Assembly (NCBI RefSeq): GCF_009176725.1
Contig: NZ_AP020337.1
Location: 992,001-1,056,000 of the forward strand
DNA: 64,000 nucleotides
Direction: 5' to 3'
From: Pseudomonas sp. KUIN-1
Lineage (GTDB): Bacteria > Pseudomonadota > Gammaproteobacteria > Pseudomonadales > Pseudomonadaceae
In this document: piece after piece, positions 51,822 to 60,685 of the stretch
Position numbering within the stretch: the stretch's first letter is position 1
Layout: the number at the start of each line of letters is the position of its first letter
The notes under the pieces: model-generated
What the model was told of the DNA's origin: nothing
What the model saw: the letters and a program-made list of their open reading frames with translations, nothing else
Databases searched by the model: none
Position numbers and translations under genes: made by a program

Positions 51822-53069
51822 ATGGATCAGGACCGCGTTCATAGAGATACCCTCTACGCCGAAGTATGGTCTACGCCCATGCTTTCCCTCGCTCCAAAGT
51901 ACGGAGTATCAGCGGTTTTTCTGTCACGGGTTTGTGCCCGCTTGAACGTACCTTGTCCGCCCCGAGGTTACTGGGCGAGGAAAAAATCGGGACAAAAGCC
52001 GAATATTCCACCACTCCCAAAGCCGAGGGTTGGTGACCCTACCGAGTGGAGGAAGGGGGATCAGCTACTCCGCAGTAAGGGAGCTGCGCCCGTTGATGCT
52101 GCGTTGAAAGGCCGAAGTGATAGCCGTTTGATGGTGATGGGATCGCTAGATTCGTTCACCGATGGCAGGGTAGCGGGCGACGGTTATCTCAAGCCAAAGA
52201 AACGAAATCTACCTGATCTCGTAGTTACAGAGCCTACTCTTCGCAGGGCGGCGATGATCCTTCAGAAAATAGCGACCCGTTTTCGCGACTATCAACATCG
52301 GGTTTCCGTCGCTTGTGGTCAGGCCGGGTACGCGCGCAAGGCTCTCGATGAGGAAGAGGGCCGGCTAATACGCTCGGTATTTGAAACAAGCAATTGGGCA
52401 CCCGCTCGGCCAACTCTGGTATTTATCGGTGAGCTAGCAATCGGCCTGACGATCTATGAGCAAACGGCCGACAAAGAGGTCGTCTATATCGACGGTAAGT
52501 ACCTGCCTGTAAGCGAGGCTAGAAAACTCAGGCCAGGACTGTGGAGCGGAACCAGAGCTGCGCGCTACCAGGTGATTACTGATCGAGCTCCAACTAAACG
52601 ACTCTGTCTCAGAGCATACAGCCCTTACCCTTTAGTCGATTGGACACAAACTTGGACGGAGCAAAATGTAAGCCTCTCGAAGCAGATCGATGAAATCGTA
52701 CATTCGTTGATTAGCAGCGCTACCTCCTTGGGCCCCAGACTTGCGGAAGCTCATCGAGAGGCAGATTTGGAGCGGAAACGTTGGGAGGAAGAGAGAAGAA
52801 TTGCTCAGCTGGAGTATCAGCGCTCACAGGTAATCAAAACTCGGAAAGATGCGCTACACGACCTCCTGAGCATCATCGAAAAGTGGAGCGTGGATAGGAA
52901 GGTTGAAGATTTTTTCGATGACATCATCAATCGCTCAAGCGACTTGAGTGAGGAGGCTCGATCTGAGCTCCTTAATAAGGTTCAGGAAGGAAGAAACCTT
53001 ATTGGTAGCGTGGACAGCGTCGATGCGCTCATGGCATGGGTATCCCCACCGCCGTTGCTGAGTGAATAA
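51822..53069 (+). CDS. Hypothetical protein with N-terminal HTH-like motif
   Basis: 415-residue soluble protein. The N-terminus (about 8-55) reads DTLYAEVWSTPMLSLAPKYGVSAVFLSRVCARLNVPCPPRGYWARK, in which LAPKYGVSAVFLSRVCARL is a helix-turn-helix-like segment and GYWA a conserved end; this pattern recurs in island-borne proteins of unknown function. The middle (about 130-290) is mixed alpha/beta, and residues 300-350 form a charged coiled coil (READLERKRWEEERRIAQLE). Start ATG 51822 has GTGAG directly upstream. No catalytic motif is seen. It is divergent from the CoiA-like gene and convergent with the recombinase. Confidence 0.65.
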   Translation: MDQDRVHRDTLYAEVWSTPMLSLAPKYGVSAVFLSRVCARLNVPCPPRGYWARKKSGQKPNIPPLPKPRVGDPTEWRKGDQLLRSKGAAPVDAALKGRSDSRLMVMGSLDSFTDGRVAGDGYLKPKKRNLPDLVVTEPTLRRAAMILQKIATRFRDYQHRVSVACGQAGYARKALDEEEGRLIRSVFETSNWAPARPTLVFIGELAIGLTIYEQTADKEVVYIDGKYLPVSEARKLRPGLWSGTRAARYQVITDRAPTKRLCLRAYSPYPLVDWTQTWTEQNVSLSKQIDEIVHSLISSATSLGPRLAEAHREADLERKRWEEERRIAQLEYQRSQVIKTRKDALHDLLSIIEKWSVDRKVEDFFDDIINRSSDLSEEARSELLNKVQEGRNLIGSVDSVDALMAWVSPPPLLSE

Positions 53070-53110
53070 CTGACGTCGGGCGTTATGCTAGGGAAGGGCG
53101 GTAAGCCACT

Positions 53111-53728
53111 CTATGCTGTGATTGAGTCTTTGATTCTCATAACGGTTGTAGTTGAGCAGTCAGCGTGTCGGGCGGTAGCGCGGATGCCCAACCCGGCCTT
53201 TAACAGCTCCTTTACGCGCTTGTGCAGATCGGTATCCACTGGGCGCCCCTGATACTTGCCCTCGGCCTTCGCCTTCTCGATCCCCTGCGCTTGGCGCTCG
53301 CGCCGCTGCTCGTAATCCTTACGGGCGATAGCGGCCATCATCTCCACCAGCATCGAGTTGATCGCGCCCAGCATCCGGCCGGTGAACTCATCGCCTTTCG
53401 TATCCTGCATCCCCTGGTGGCTGGTCGGCAGATCAAGCGCAACGATGCGGAGCCCCTTGGAGTCAATCGCGGCCTTGAGCTTCTGCCAGTCATCCACCGG
53501 CAGACGGGAGAGGCGGTCGATTGATTCCACCAGCAGCACGTCACCCTTGCGCGCATCCTTGAGAAGGCGAAGCAACTCCGGCCGGTCAGCGGCCGCTCCG
53601 CTGGCATTCTCCAGATACACGCTGGCGATGACCTTATTATGTTCGTTGGCGAAGTGCTCGAGCGAGGCGCGAGCCCGGCCGGCGTCCTGCTCGTCTGTCG
53701 ATGCTCTGAGGTATGCGCGGATGAACAT
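53111..53728 (-). CDS. Serine recombinase (resolvase/invertase)
   Basis: 205-residue small serine recombinase. The catalytic Ser is in AYLRASTDEQDAGRA near residue 10; the fold continues with DRPELLRLLKDARKGDVLLVESIDRLSRLPVDDW (DRLSR with the active Arg and Asp). The long E helix (MLGAINSMLVEMMAAIARKDYEQRRERQAQG) leads to a C-terminal HTH DNA-binding domain (GLGIRATARHADCSTTTVMRIKDS). It should catalyse site-specific inversion or resolution. No invertible tail-fibre cassette or transposase is next to it; two copies of CCCGTATCAG lie upstream. Confidence 0.9.
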   Translation of the reverse strand: MFIRAYLRASTDEQDAGRARASLEHFANEHNKVIASVYLENASGAAADRPELLRLLKDARKGDVLLVESIDRLSRLPVDDWQKLKAAIDSKGLRIVALDLPTSHQGMQDTKGDEFTGRMLGAINSMLVEMMAAIARKDYEQRRERQAQGIEKAKAEGKYQGRPVDTDLHKRVKELLKAGLGIRATARHADCSTTTVMRIKDSITA

Positions 53729-53737
53729 GAAGTGCTT

Positions 53738-53832
53738 CCCGTATCAGTTTAGATGTCTCACTAATACTGTTGCACTTTGGGTGTCATATATCAAGCGAAA
53801 AGACCTGATATAGGAAGATAAGCCCGTATCAG
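53738..53832. repeat. Direct repeats CCCGTATCAG upstream of the recombinase
   Basis: CCCGTATCAG at 53738-53747 and 53823-53832, 85 bases apart in the same orientation, bracket the AT-rich promoter region of the recombinase gene. They may be recombinase subsites or operators. Confidence 0.45.
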
Positions 53833-53849
53833 CTCAGGCATACCTTTGT

Positions 53850-54140
53850 TTACACCGCGCTGAACTTGCCCCGAGGCCCGAGCAAAGTGCCGAACGACTC
53901 GGCATAGCTCTCTCGCATCTGCTTCGTGAAAATCTCGGTCAGCTCGACAACCTCCGGCCCGACTTCTTCACCGCAATGGATCACCGCGATAAAGCGGCCC
54001 ATGACGTCAGCGTTCAGCTGCGCGCGCTCACGCCATACGTGGGGAGGCGTTTCTGCCTCCATGCCCTTGAAGATCACCGGCACCAGAGCCTGGCTTAGCG
54101 CCTCGATCAACTCTGGCATATTGATATCACTGATTTTCAT
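53850..54140 (-). CDS. Phage-related hypothetical protein
   Basis: Ninety-six-residue acidic helical protein following the tape measure gene with a 4-base overlap (ATGA). SD AGGAG is 6 bases from ATG 54140. Sequence PELIEALSQALVPVIFKGMEAETPPHVWRERAQLNADVMGRF is not a known domain to me; position right after the tape measure gene suggests a small tail-assembly or cargo gene. Confidence 0.65.
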   Translation of the reverse strand: MKISDINMPELIEALSQALVPVIFKGMEAETPPHVWRERAQLNADVMGRFIAVIHCGEEVGPEVVELTEIFTKQMRESYAESFGTLLGPRGKFSAV

Positions 54141-57100
54141 CGCTTGCTCCTGATGAGTTGCATAGCCGGGCCATTTCGCTGCAGGTCGCGCAACATCATC
54201 TCGTAGGCACCCTTCATGCCCCGACTTGCGCCATCGTCAGCTGCTTGTTTCAGATTCTGTGCCATGTTCTCGTCAGCGCCTCCCTGAAAGTAAAAGTTCT
54301 GTTCGATCGTTGGCATGCTTACCGACGCTGAAGAGCTGGACGCCCTGGATGTGGATGCGGCACTACCGACATACCCGCCGTCGGCATAGCCCTTGGTGTT
54401 GGCGTTCATGCGCTCCAGGAACTCACGGGCGCCGGGCTGGCTGACCACTTCCTTTTTCACGACAAACTCACCGCCGTGCACGACACCCTTCGGCTCGAAC
54501 TTGCCGCCGTCGCCCGTGTAGCCGCCACCGTAAAACCCGGATTTGGATATCATCTGGCTCGATCCGGTCATGACACCCTGCCCGAGCGTAGATGCACCAC
54601 CGGTCATGAATCCGAACGCCGTACTTAGGAAGCCCGCGGCTGCCTGGCGCAACTGAATGCGGATGAGGTCGGAAACCACCCCGTCGGCAAAGTCGCTGAA
54701 TGATGCTTTGCCAGTCTTCACGAAGTTGATAACCGCGTCCTCCATGTTGCCGAACGCCCGTGTAAACAGCTGATTTGTCTGCCCTGCGACGTTGCGAGAC
54801 TGTTCGAGGTACGTCTGCATTGCCGAACTTGCGCCCAGCACCCAGTCCTGTTCTGCGCTGTCCACGTCGGTGTAATACTGGCGCTGCATGGCCAGTCGGC
54901 TTTGCAGCGCTGCGTTCAGTGCGGCGGTTTGCTTGGCGTACAGCTCCGGGGTGATCTTGTCCTCATTGCGCTGCGCTGCGAGCGCATCCAGTTGCGACTG
55001 GTACTGCTCCTGAATGCCGAATTGCTCCTGCATCCTGGCGCGCTGCTGGTCGCCCATGCCGAGCCCGGAAAGGCTGTTGTTCAGTCCGGTCCGGTCTTTG
55101 GCGAGCTGGCTATTCAGGTTCGCCTGAAAGGAAAACAGCTTTTGGGTTTCCTCGGTGGCCAGCTTGCGCAGTTCGTTTTCTTTCTCCAGCGCCGCGTTCT
55201 GCTTCTGCTGTGCGAGGTTCAGATCGGCCATGGCCAGAACCTGCTTTTGCGCGGCAGTGAGCGTCTTTTTCTCCTTGAGCTGGGCGATCTCTGTTTCCAG
55301 TTCGACCAGTTTCTTTTGCTCGGCGCCGATGGACCTGGTTGTGCCGTCCTGTATCAGCAACTCCCGGCTTTGCTGCTGCAGGACCGCATAACGCTGCCTG
55401 GCGTCATCGAGTAGCTTCGTGCCAGCGTCCTCCTGGAAGGCCTTTGTCTTGCCGGCGTTCTTGTTGACCGTGGTGCCTTGCTCGATCTGAGACGTTCTTG
55501 CATCAACCATTTGCTGGGGAGTCAGGCGAGTCGGAGCGGTCTTTTTGACCGTAGAGCCCCCTGTAAGAAGGGCGGCACCGGTCAGGGCCTGCTGTTTCGT
55601 CTGTGGCAGCAAAAGCAGGTTTGTGCCCTTGCTCAGAGTGAGCGCTTTATCTATGACGCGCTGCATCTGGTTTATCTGCTTGTTGGCGCTGGCCTCGGCG
55701 GCCTTGGCTGCCTCTTCGTGACTCTTCTTGACCGCGGCGGTGGCGTCCTCTGCTGCCTGCTGCTGGGTGTACAAGGCGACAAGCTGGGCCTTAAGTGCGG
55801 CCTGCTGGACCTTGTCCGCCTCCTTGACCGCGCTTTCATACTTTCTCAGAAGGTCGGTTTGCTCGGCCACAATGCTGGATTGAGCGGCCTGCGCCTTGGT
55901 CAGCCCCATTTTCTGGGCCAGAAGGGCGGCTTCGGCCTTCGCGTTTGCACCGATCAGGTCGCGTGATTCAGTCAATTTTGCGATGTACTTTTCCCACTCA
56001 GCGACTTGCGCCTTCGTCTGAGAGCCTGAACCGCTCTGACTTATCGTGAGATTCCCAGTGCTTTGCGATATTGCCTTCGTGGCCGCATCGACGGTGCCCA
56101 GCTTCGTGGCCAGGTCTGCGGCCGAGGCCGTATTCGTCTGTTGCGTCGCGGCCAGCTCGGCCAGCTTACGAATGAAATCAGGGGTCGCGTTGCTGTTCGT
56201 CTGAATCCACTGCGTGACGCTGTCGAGGCTTCGCTTTCCTGATTCGACCTCGGCAATCATGCTGCGGAACTGATCGGCAAACGGCCCGAGGGTGATGCCC
56301 CGTTCTACCTTGTAGGCGTAGTCATCAAGGGCAGATGAGGCCTTGTCCAACGCTGCTGCCTGCTGGTCTGCCCAGGTGATTTTTTGCAGGCGCTGCTGCT
56401 CAGCCGACAGGGCCTTGTATGCGCTTACCGTCTCGCTAACGGTGGCGTTATGGCTGATCAGTGACTTGGATGCATCGTCAGCTCGATCGCCGACGCTCAG
56501 GAATGAGTAGGCAACCGCGCCGGTCATGGCAATCAAGCCGACAGGCCCGGTCAGAAGCCCCAATAAGCCGCGTCCGGCAGCGCTCGCGACAAGCAGCGCC
56601 TTGCTGGCGGTCGTCACTGCCGCTGTGGCTGTCTCTGAGGCTCGTATGGCGGCATTGGCGGCCAAGGTAGTCTCAGCTACCCCCGCTGCTGCTGCAGACC
56701 TCACGACGTAGGCCTGCTGAATCTCGGCAGACGCAGCGGTCGTGGTGGCTGCCAGCTGGATCTCGGCGGCCTGGATCTGTTTGATGATTTTGATTTCGTC
56801 GAGCCTCGCTACAGCCATTCTGTTGCGTGCTGCAGCTCGACCCTGTTCGGATATCTGGCTCGACAGCCTGGACACTTCCAACTCGCGCTCGGCAACCAAA
56901 GCCGCCTGCACAGACCTCATATTGTTGAGTTCAGACTCCTGGCGCATCCGGTCGGCAGCTAGTTTTTGTTCTGCGGCTACCAGCTCGGCATTTGCCCGTG
57001 CGAGCGTCGCATTTGCGTCGGCCTGCTTTGACTGCGCGCTCAGCACCGCCTGTTTCGCTGACTCTTCCTCAGCCTTGTTTGCGGTCAGCGTTGCAGCGGT

Positions 57101-58180
57101 AGCGCTGTACAGCGCAGCGGCCTGCTGGATAGACGCCTTGGTCGACAGTGCTAAATTGGCGATGGCCTGGCCCGTAGAGAGAACCAGTCGACCGCCGATG
57201 ATGTAGGCGAGCGTTTCCGCTGCATTCGACACCCGGGAAAGCATGAGGTAGGTGGCTGACGAGTCACTGGTCAGGGCGTCCATGGACTTGGAAGCGGCAA
57301 CGAATGCAGATGATATGGTTGCGCTGACACCGCTGGCCTGATCCATCTTGCCGACCAGTTGGGTGAACGAGTTGTCCAGCGCGGTAATGCTGTTGCCGAT
57401 CGTCACGGCAGTCCTGGCGAAAAGCTGGTCGACGGCCTGCTGCTGTGATTGCAGCGCCTTTACAACCGCGTCCGCTGTCAGAAGCCCGGCAGCGCCGAGT
57501 GCGCGCAGTTCCCCGACGGTCTTACCCATGCCTGCGGCGATTGCTTGAGCCAATGCAGGGGCCTGCTCCATGACGCTGTTCAGTTCTTCACCGCGCAGCA
57601 CGCCCGAGGCGAATGCCTGACCAAGCTGGACAAGCGCTGCACTGGCTGATGCCGCCGAAGCGCCGGAGATAGCCAGGGTCTTGCTGATGGTTCCGACAAC
57701 GCCGGCAACGCCTGCTCCGGTCAGTTTCAGCTCTTTCTGATTGGTCGCGATCCGCTGATACAACTCGGCCGTGGCATTGAGCGGCTGATAGGAACTCTGA
57801 GAGATATCGAACACAGCCTTTTGTGCCGTGGCCAGCTCACCAGCACCATCGGTCACCAGCTTCATGCGGTTTGTGAGGGTGCTGTAAGCCTCGGCTGCGT
57901 CGTAAAACGCTTTCGTGCTGACTGCCGCAACAAGCGGTCCAGCCAGGCCAGCGGCGGCCGATGACAGCGAGCGCACGCGCCTTTCGAGCGCCTGAACTTG
58001 GGCACCTGCTGACGCGGAATTGCGACCGGTGTCGCTCACTGCCCTGGAAGCTCCGGACAGTACCGGCCCGCTGCGCAGGCCTGCATCGTTGAGGGCGGTC
58101 AAGGCGCGGCGAAGATCATCGACCTGCTGCTGTGCGCTACGGCTATCGACCTCAAGCGCTAAGCGGGATGTAAGGGCCAT
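54137..58180 (-). CDS. Phage tail tape measure protein
   Basis: 1347-residue tail-length ruler and DNA-channel component of a siphovirus-type tail. The N-terminal TMP domain (about 60-260) has YSTLTNRMKLVTDGAGELATAQKAVFDISQSSYQPLNATAELYQRIATNQKEL and AQAIAAGMGKTVGELRALGAAGLLTADAVV, typical of the lambda-H-related family. Long Ala/Gln-rich coiled coils with membrane-like segments fill 350-1100, and the last 250 residues include the tail-assembly module (FVKTGKASFSDFADGVVSDLIRIQLRQAAAGFLSTAFG) with a Gly/Ser region. Full length and frame are intact; the surrounding head genes are missing. Confidence 0.92.
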   Translation of the reverse strand: MALTSRLALEVDSRSAQQQVDDLRRALTALNDAGLRSGPVLSGASRAVSDTGRNSASAGAQVQALERRVRSLSSAAAGLAGPLVAAVSTKAFYDAAEAYSTLTNRMKLVTDGAGELATAQKAVFDISQSSYQPLNATAELYQRIATNQKELKLTGAGVAGVVGTISKTLAISGASAASASAALVQLGQAFASGVLRGEELNSVMEQAPALAQAIAAGMGKTVGELRALGAAGLLTADAVVKALQSQQQAVDQLFARTAVTIGNSITALDNSFTQLVGKMDQASGVSATISSAFVAASKSMDALTSDSSATYLMLSRVSNAAETLAYIIGGRLVLSTGQAIANLALSTKASIQQAAALYSATAATLTANKAEEESAKQAVLSAQSKQADANATLARANAELVAAEQKLAADRMRQESELNNMRSVQAALVAERELEVSRLSSQISEQGRAAARNRMAVARLDEIKIIKQIQAAEIQLAATTTAASAEIQQAYVVRSAAAAGVAETTLAANAAIRASETATAAVTTASKALLVASAAGRGLLGLLTGPVGLIAMTGAVAYSFLSVGDRADDASKSLISHNATVSETVSAYKALSAEQQRLQKITWADQQAAALDKASSALDDYAYKVERGITLGPFADQFRSMIAEVESGKRSLDSVTQWIQTNSNATPDFIRKLAELAATQQTNTASAADLATKLGTVDAATKAISQSTGNLTISQSGSGSQTKAQVAEWEKYIAKLTESRDLIGANAKAEAALLAQKMGLTKAQAAQSSIVAEQTDLLRKYESAVKEADKVQQAALKAQLVALYTQQQAAEDATAAVKKSHEEAAKAAEASANKQINQMQRVIDKALTLSKGTNLLLLPQTKQQALTGAALLTGGSTVKKTAPTRLTPQQMVDARTSQIEQGTTVNKNAGKTKAFQEDAGTKLLDDARQRYAVLQQQSRELLIQDGTTRSIGAEQKKLVELETEIAQLKEKKTLTAAQKQVLAMADLNLAQQKQNAALEKENELRKLATEETQKLFSFQANLNSQLAKDRTGLNNSLSGLGMGDQQRARMQEQFGIQEQYQSQLDALAAQRNEDKITPELYAKQTAALNAALQSRLAMQRQYYTDVDSAEQDWVLGASSAMQTYLEQSRNVAGQTNQLFTRAFGNMEDAVINFVKTGKASFSDFADGVVSDLIRIQLRQAAAGFLSTAFGFMTGGASTLGQGVMTGSSQMISKSGFYGGGYTGDGGKFEPKGVVHGGEFVVKKEVVSQPGAREFLERMNANTKGYADGGYVGSAASTSRASSSSASVSMPTIEQNFYFQGGADENMAQNLKQAADDGASRGMKGAYEMMLRDLQRNGPAMQLIRSKR

Positions 58181-58317
58181 CAGAAGCTCCTGAGCGCGAC
58201 GTACAGTCCCGCTATGTGTTCTTGCGTAATTAAGCCGCCCGGCGCGTTGGCGACCAGGAAGTAGTCGAAGGATGGGTTGGTTTGCCGGATGTCAGTTTTG
58301 AGGTGTTTTGAAAGCAT
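58180..58317 (-). CDS. Small tail-assembly frame before the tape measure gene
   Basis: Forty-five codons beginning at ATG 58317: MLSKHLKTDIRQTNPSFDYF followed by LVANAPGGLITQEHIAGLYVALRSF. Its stop (TGA) shares a base with the tape measure ATG, and its start overlaps the end of the fragment at 58292. Location matches the second frame of the tail-assembly chaperone pair that precedes tape measure genes in siphoviruses. Confidence 0.5.
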   Translation of the reverse strand: MLSKHLKTDIRQTNPSFDYFLVANAPGGLITQEHIAGLYVALRSF

Positions 58318-58426
58318 TGGCATAGGCCGTCATGAGCTCGGTGAGCGTCATCTCATGAAGTGGATGCCAACCGACAGCGTCCACTGATAGTTCGCCATGG
58401 CTTGATGAGCTAAGCCGTGATTGCAT
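58292..58426 (-). pseudogene. Truncated tail-assembly chaperone fragment
   Basis: A frame from ATG 58426 to 58292 gives MQSRLSSSSHGELSVDAVGW then HPLHEMTLTELMTAYANAFKTPQN. The GWHP-x3-M-x-L-x-EL pattern is like the C-terminus of phage tail-assembly proteins. There is no ribosome site and the expected N-terminal part is absent, so it is probably the remaining 3' end of a deleted gene. Confidence 0.5.
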
Positions 58427-58458
58427 GCAGTGTTAACTGCTCCGGATGCTCGTTTTGC

Positions 58459-58626
58459 TTAAGCATGCACGCCAAGCACCGGCCTGTTTTCAGTCAATGC
58501 GATGAGCAAAGCACTCGCCTGAACGTTACCCTGGTCTGCCGCTGAACGAAGACGACTCCAGGCTGCTTTGACTTCTGCACGGGTTGGTTTGGATTGGTGT
58601 CCACGCGGCTTACTGGTTGGTGACAT
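58459..58626 (-). CDS. Small basic hypothetical protein
   Basis: Fifty-five codons from ATG 58626 to TAA 58459. AGAGGA lies eight bases upstream. The protein begins MSPTSKPRGHQSKPTRAEVK and continues AAWSRLRSAADQGNVQASALLIALTENRPVLGVHA: a basic tail followed by two helices. It looks like a small phage regulatory protein, but no family is recognised. Confidence 0.6.
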   Translation of the reverse strand: MSPTSKPRGHQSKPTRAEVKAAWSRLRSAADQGNVQASALLIALTENRPVLGVHA

Positions 58627-58702
58627 GGATTGTTCCTCTGCTGGCTGGCTGAAGCCTTACAGAGTCGACATTAGAGCTAATATGCGCATATAACCAGTAT
58701 TT

Positions 58703-59005
58703 TTAGGGTGCACTTAGAGTGATACATAGAACGAGACAGTAATAGACTAAAAGACCCCCGGAAAGCGGATGGTCGGTGAAATCTTGAAGGGCGTTTTTGT
58801 CGCAGTAAGTCGTCGATAGGCAAAGTGATACAGGGGTGAGTTTTCGGCTCAGCGGTTCATCCTCAGATTGAGTTTGGGCGAGGGCCGCCCTAATGGGAGA
58901 GAGTTGTTCCGCGCCACGAAACGACAGTACGTGAAATTGTGGCGCGAGATTCTGTGAGCGCAGCGGCTTGGTGGTTACCACCTTGCTTACCTCAGTGGTA
59001 GCCAT
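58703..59005 (-). CDS. Hypothetical phage-region protein
   Basis: 100 residues from ATG 59005 (an in-frame TTG at 59023 would add six). The first half (MATTEVSKVVTTKPLRSQNLAPQF) is mixed and the C-terminus is a hydrophobic, Cys-containing stretch (LLVYYCLVLCITLSAP) that could be a membrane segment. No strong ribosome site. It contains the inverted repeat described at 58911-58946 inside its coding region, which casts some doubt on it being a gene. Confidence 0.35.
   Translation of the reverse strand: MATTEVSKVVTTKPLRSQNLAPQFHVLSFRGAEQLSPIRAALAQTQSEDEPLSRKLTPVSLCLSTTYCDKNALQDFTDHPLSGGLLVYYCLVLCITLSAP
58911..58946. repeat. Inverted repeat element, copy 1
   Basis: GCGCCACGAAACG pairs with TTGTGGCGCG across a 13-base centre. 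A second copy with the same left arm is at 63626-63662. Confidence 0.6.
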
Positions 59006-59262
59006 TACGCCAAACGTTGACAATTGTTGACATATCGCTCGATCTCATAGCATGCCAAAGCTACGTTAGGCCTCATTCATGGGGTTGTTTTTGCAGAACG
59101 ATCATTCAACCATTGGAAATAGCTGCAAAAGCCTGGATACCAAGCTGGATACCAGTGCGAACTGCTCATTTGAATCTGCACGTGAACTTCGCACCGACCT
59201 CTTGAATGTCAGGTTTTGTCAGGTTCCGCGCGCGGAAAATCGATCTTGACGGACGGTGCTGA

Positions 59263-59706
59263 TCAGGTCTTGGGCGAAGCTGGGTCAACCTGGTGTGACG
59301 GAGAGATTTGAGCCGCCGACTCTCCGCTAACGTTGCCGCGCACGGTGTGCATGTCGCCACATTCCTTGGCGGCCTGCTCCAGCAACTTCGCTGCTTGAGC
59401 AAGATGCCCACGCTCCTCAGCATTTTCCACCATTCGCCCGAGCGCACGCAGGCGATAGGCCCGATTCGCTACTGGGACCTCGGCAATAGCTTCGCGAAAG
59501 TTTGCCCGGGTATCTTCAAACAATGCCACCCAGCGCTTAGCCAGCCCCTTGCTGGAGCGCTTGGTTGGGTCGTTAATCTCGACCTGCTGGCGGGACACAG
59601 TCACCCCGAAGTTAGTCTTTACGGCCTCTGCCACCCGTGAGGGTGTATCGAAGCAGGCCAGCGCCTGGACGATAAAGGTTTTGATTTCGGGAGTTATCGC
59701 GGCCAT
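59263..59706 (-). CDS. DUF2280 phage protein (terminase small-subunit type)
   Basis: 147-residue protein of the DUF2280 family, found in Pseudomonas prophages at the terminase small-subunit position. Its hallmark start, KTFIVQALACFDTPSRVAEAVKTNFGVTVSRQQVEINDPTKRSSKGL, contains a helix-turn-helix (SRVAEAVKTNFGVTVSRQQV) for binding packaging sites. A C-terminal coiled helix (RMVENAEERGHLAQAAKLLEQAAKECG) follows. The next expected gene, the large terminase ATPase, is missing downstream. Confidence 0.8.
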   Translation of the reverse strand: MAAITPEIKTFIVQALACFDTPSRVAEAVKTNFGVTVSRQQVEINDPTKRSSKGLAKRWVALFEDTRANFREAIAEVPVANRAYRLRALGRMVENAEERGHLAQAAKLLEQAAKECGDMHTVRGNVSGESAAQISPSHQVDPASPKT

Positions 59707-60064
59707 AGGATCGATTCTGTCTAGGTTCTGTCAAGAATTGATCGCATGGTCTCGCAGATCATTAGTCCCGCGCCATGCCCGTCTGTCACGGTTATCTGAT
59801 CAGCGCATGTAGAACGGCCCAATGCCGCCAATAGACTTACGGAATCGTAGCGGAATGATAGTGAAGCGCTTGATTTCACAATGGCTGGTATGTACACGGC
59901 AAAACTGAATTCTATACGCGATATCGTGCGGCTTGTGTCTGAGGGGGAAGGAGCAGATGCGGGTGCGGGAAGCCGCGCCTTAGCAGAAGGTCAAGAGAAG
60001 AGGTCGATGCTGGTAGCACACGAGCCCGCTCAGCGGCGGGCTCTGACGAGGCTTCAGATTGAAA
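59707..60064. other. Gap with hairpin, no confident gene
   Basis: 358 bases. GAGCCCGC/GCGGGCTC at 60022-60043 forms an 8-bp stem and may terminate the TagO-like gene on the minus strand. A 68-codon plus-strand frame from 59881 has no ribosome site or recognisable content. Confidence 0.4.
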
Positions 60065-60685
60065 TTACCAACTGCATCCTTTTCTGATATCCGCAAAGGC
60101 CGCTTCTGCGCCTGAGGTGTCAAAGATCGCTGTGACCGGGCTTTCGCTATATGGGGTTACGTTAACGATAAACTTGTCTGACTCCATCATTTCCTTCATA
60201 GCCTTTATCGGAGAGCCCGGATAGAAGGTCGAAGTGTTGTCAGTGGATATCTGCCAAGACCTGGTAATGGCCTTGCTTTTGCCTATGCGATAGGTAACGT
60301 CTGTGTCGTCAGTACCGATGAATGAAGACCAGTTAACGAAAAGCTCAGTCTTACCGTCGGCGCAGCGTGCAAGCATGACCACGCTTTCCACCGACCTGCC
60401 CGTGCCGCCTTCAGACCCTAAAGCCGCCGTGTAAACAGGCTTGTCGTTCAAAGGGTCGGTCTTGGTCGCGGTGTACCACTTCCCCGATCCCTCGGTTTTA
60501 GTCGGCGTTGTCTTCTCCGCGAGCCCTGCGTCATCGGCAATCTTGTCGAAGCATGCCAGTCGCTGAACGTCGCCTTTTATTGCTGAGCATGCCGCGATTG
60601 ATGTATCGCTAATCGCCGCGAGCCCTGGCGTAGATGCCGTCATGGCCGAGAGGCAAATCAATCCAGTTATCGCCAAATTACGCAC
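60065..60685 (-). CDS. TagO/VasI-like exported protein
   Basis: 206-residue protein with a signal peptide (LAITGLICLSAMTASTPGLA) and the VasI/TagO family pattern: Cys-x-x-I-x7-RLACFDKIA near the mature N-terminus, a WY/W strand (GKWYTATKTDPLNDKPVY), LARCADGKTELFVNWSSFIG, YRIGKSKAITRSWQISTDNTSTFYPG, VTPYSESPVTAIFDTSGAEAAFADIRKGC. In type VI clusters TagO is an accessory protein. Here it stands in a phage-derived block without secretion genes. The start is GTG 60685, preceded by GGAGGG; an ATG at 60700 spans that ribosome site. Confidence 0.72.
   Translation of the reverse strand: MRNLAITGLICLSAMTASTPGLAAISDTSIAACSAIKGDVQRLACFDKIADDAGLAEKTTPTKTEGSGKWYTATKTDPLNDKPVYTAALGSEGGTGRSVESVVMLARCADGKTELFVNWSSFIGTDDTDVTYRIGKSKAITRSWQISTDNTSTFYPGSPIKAMKEMMESDKFIVNVTPYSESPVTAIFDTSGAEAAFADIRKGCSW

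Noticed and set aside
59085..59256. Plus-strand frame of about 56 codons with GGATACCAAGCTGGATACCAG.
   Set aside because: No ribosome site and no recognisable protein; resembles integrase-adjacent sequence but no integrase is present.
59881..60087. 68-codon plus-strand frame in the gap before the TagO-like gene.
   Set aside because: No ribosome site; it overlaps the end of the TagO-like gene and a hairpin.
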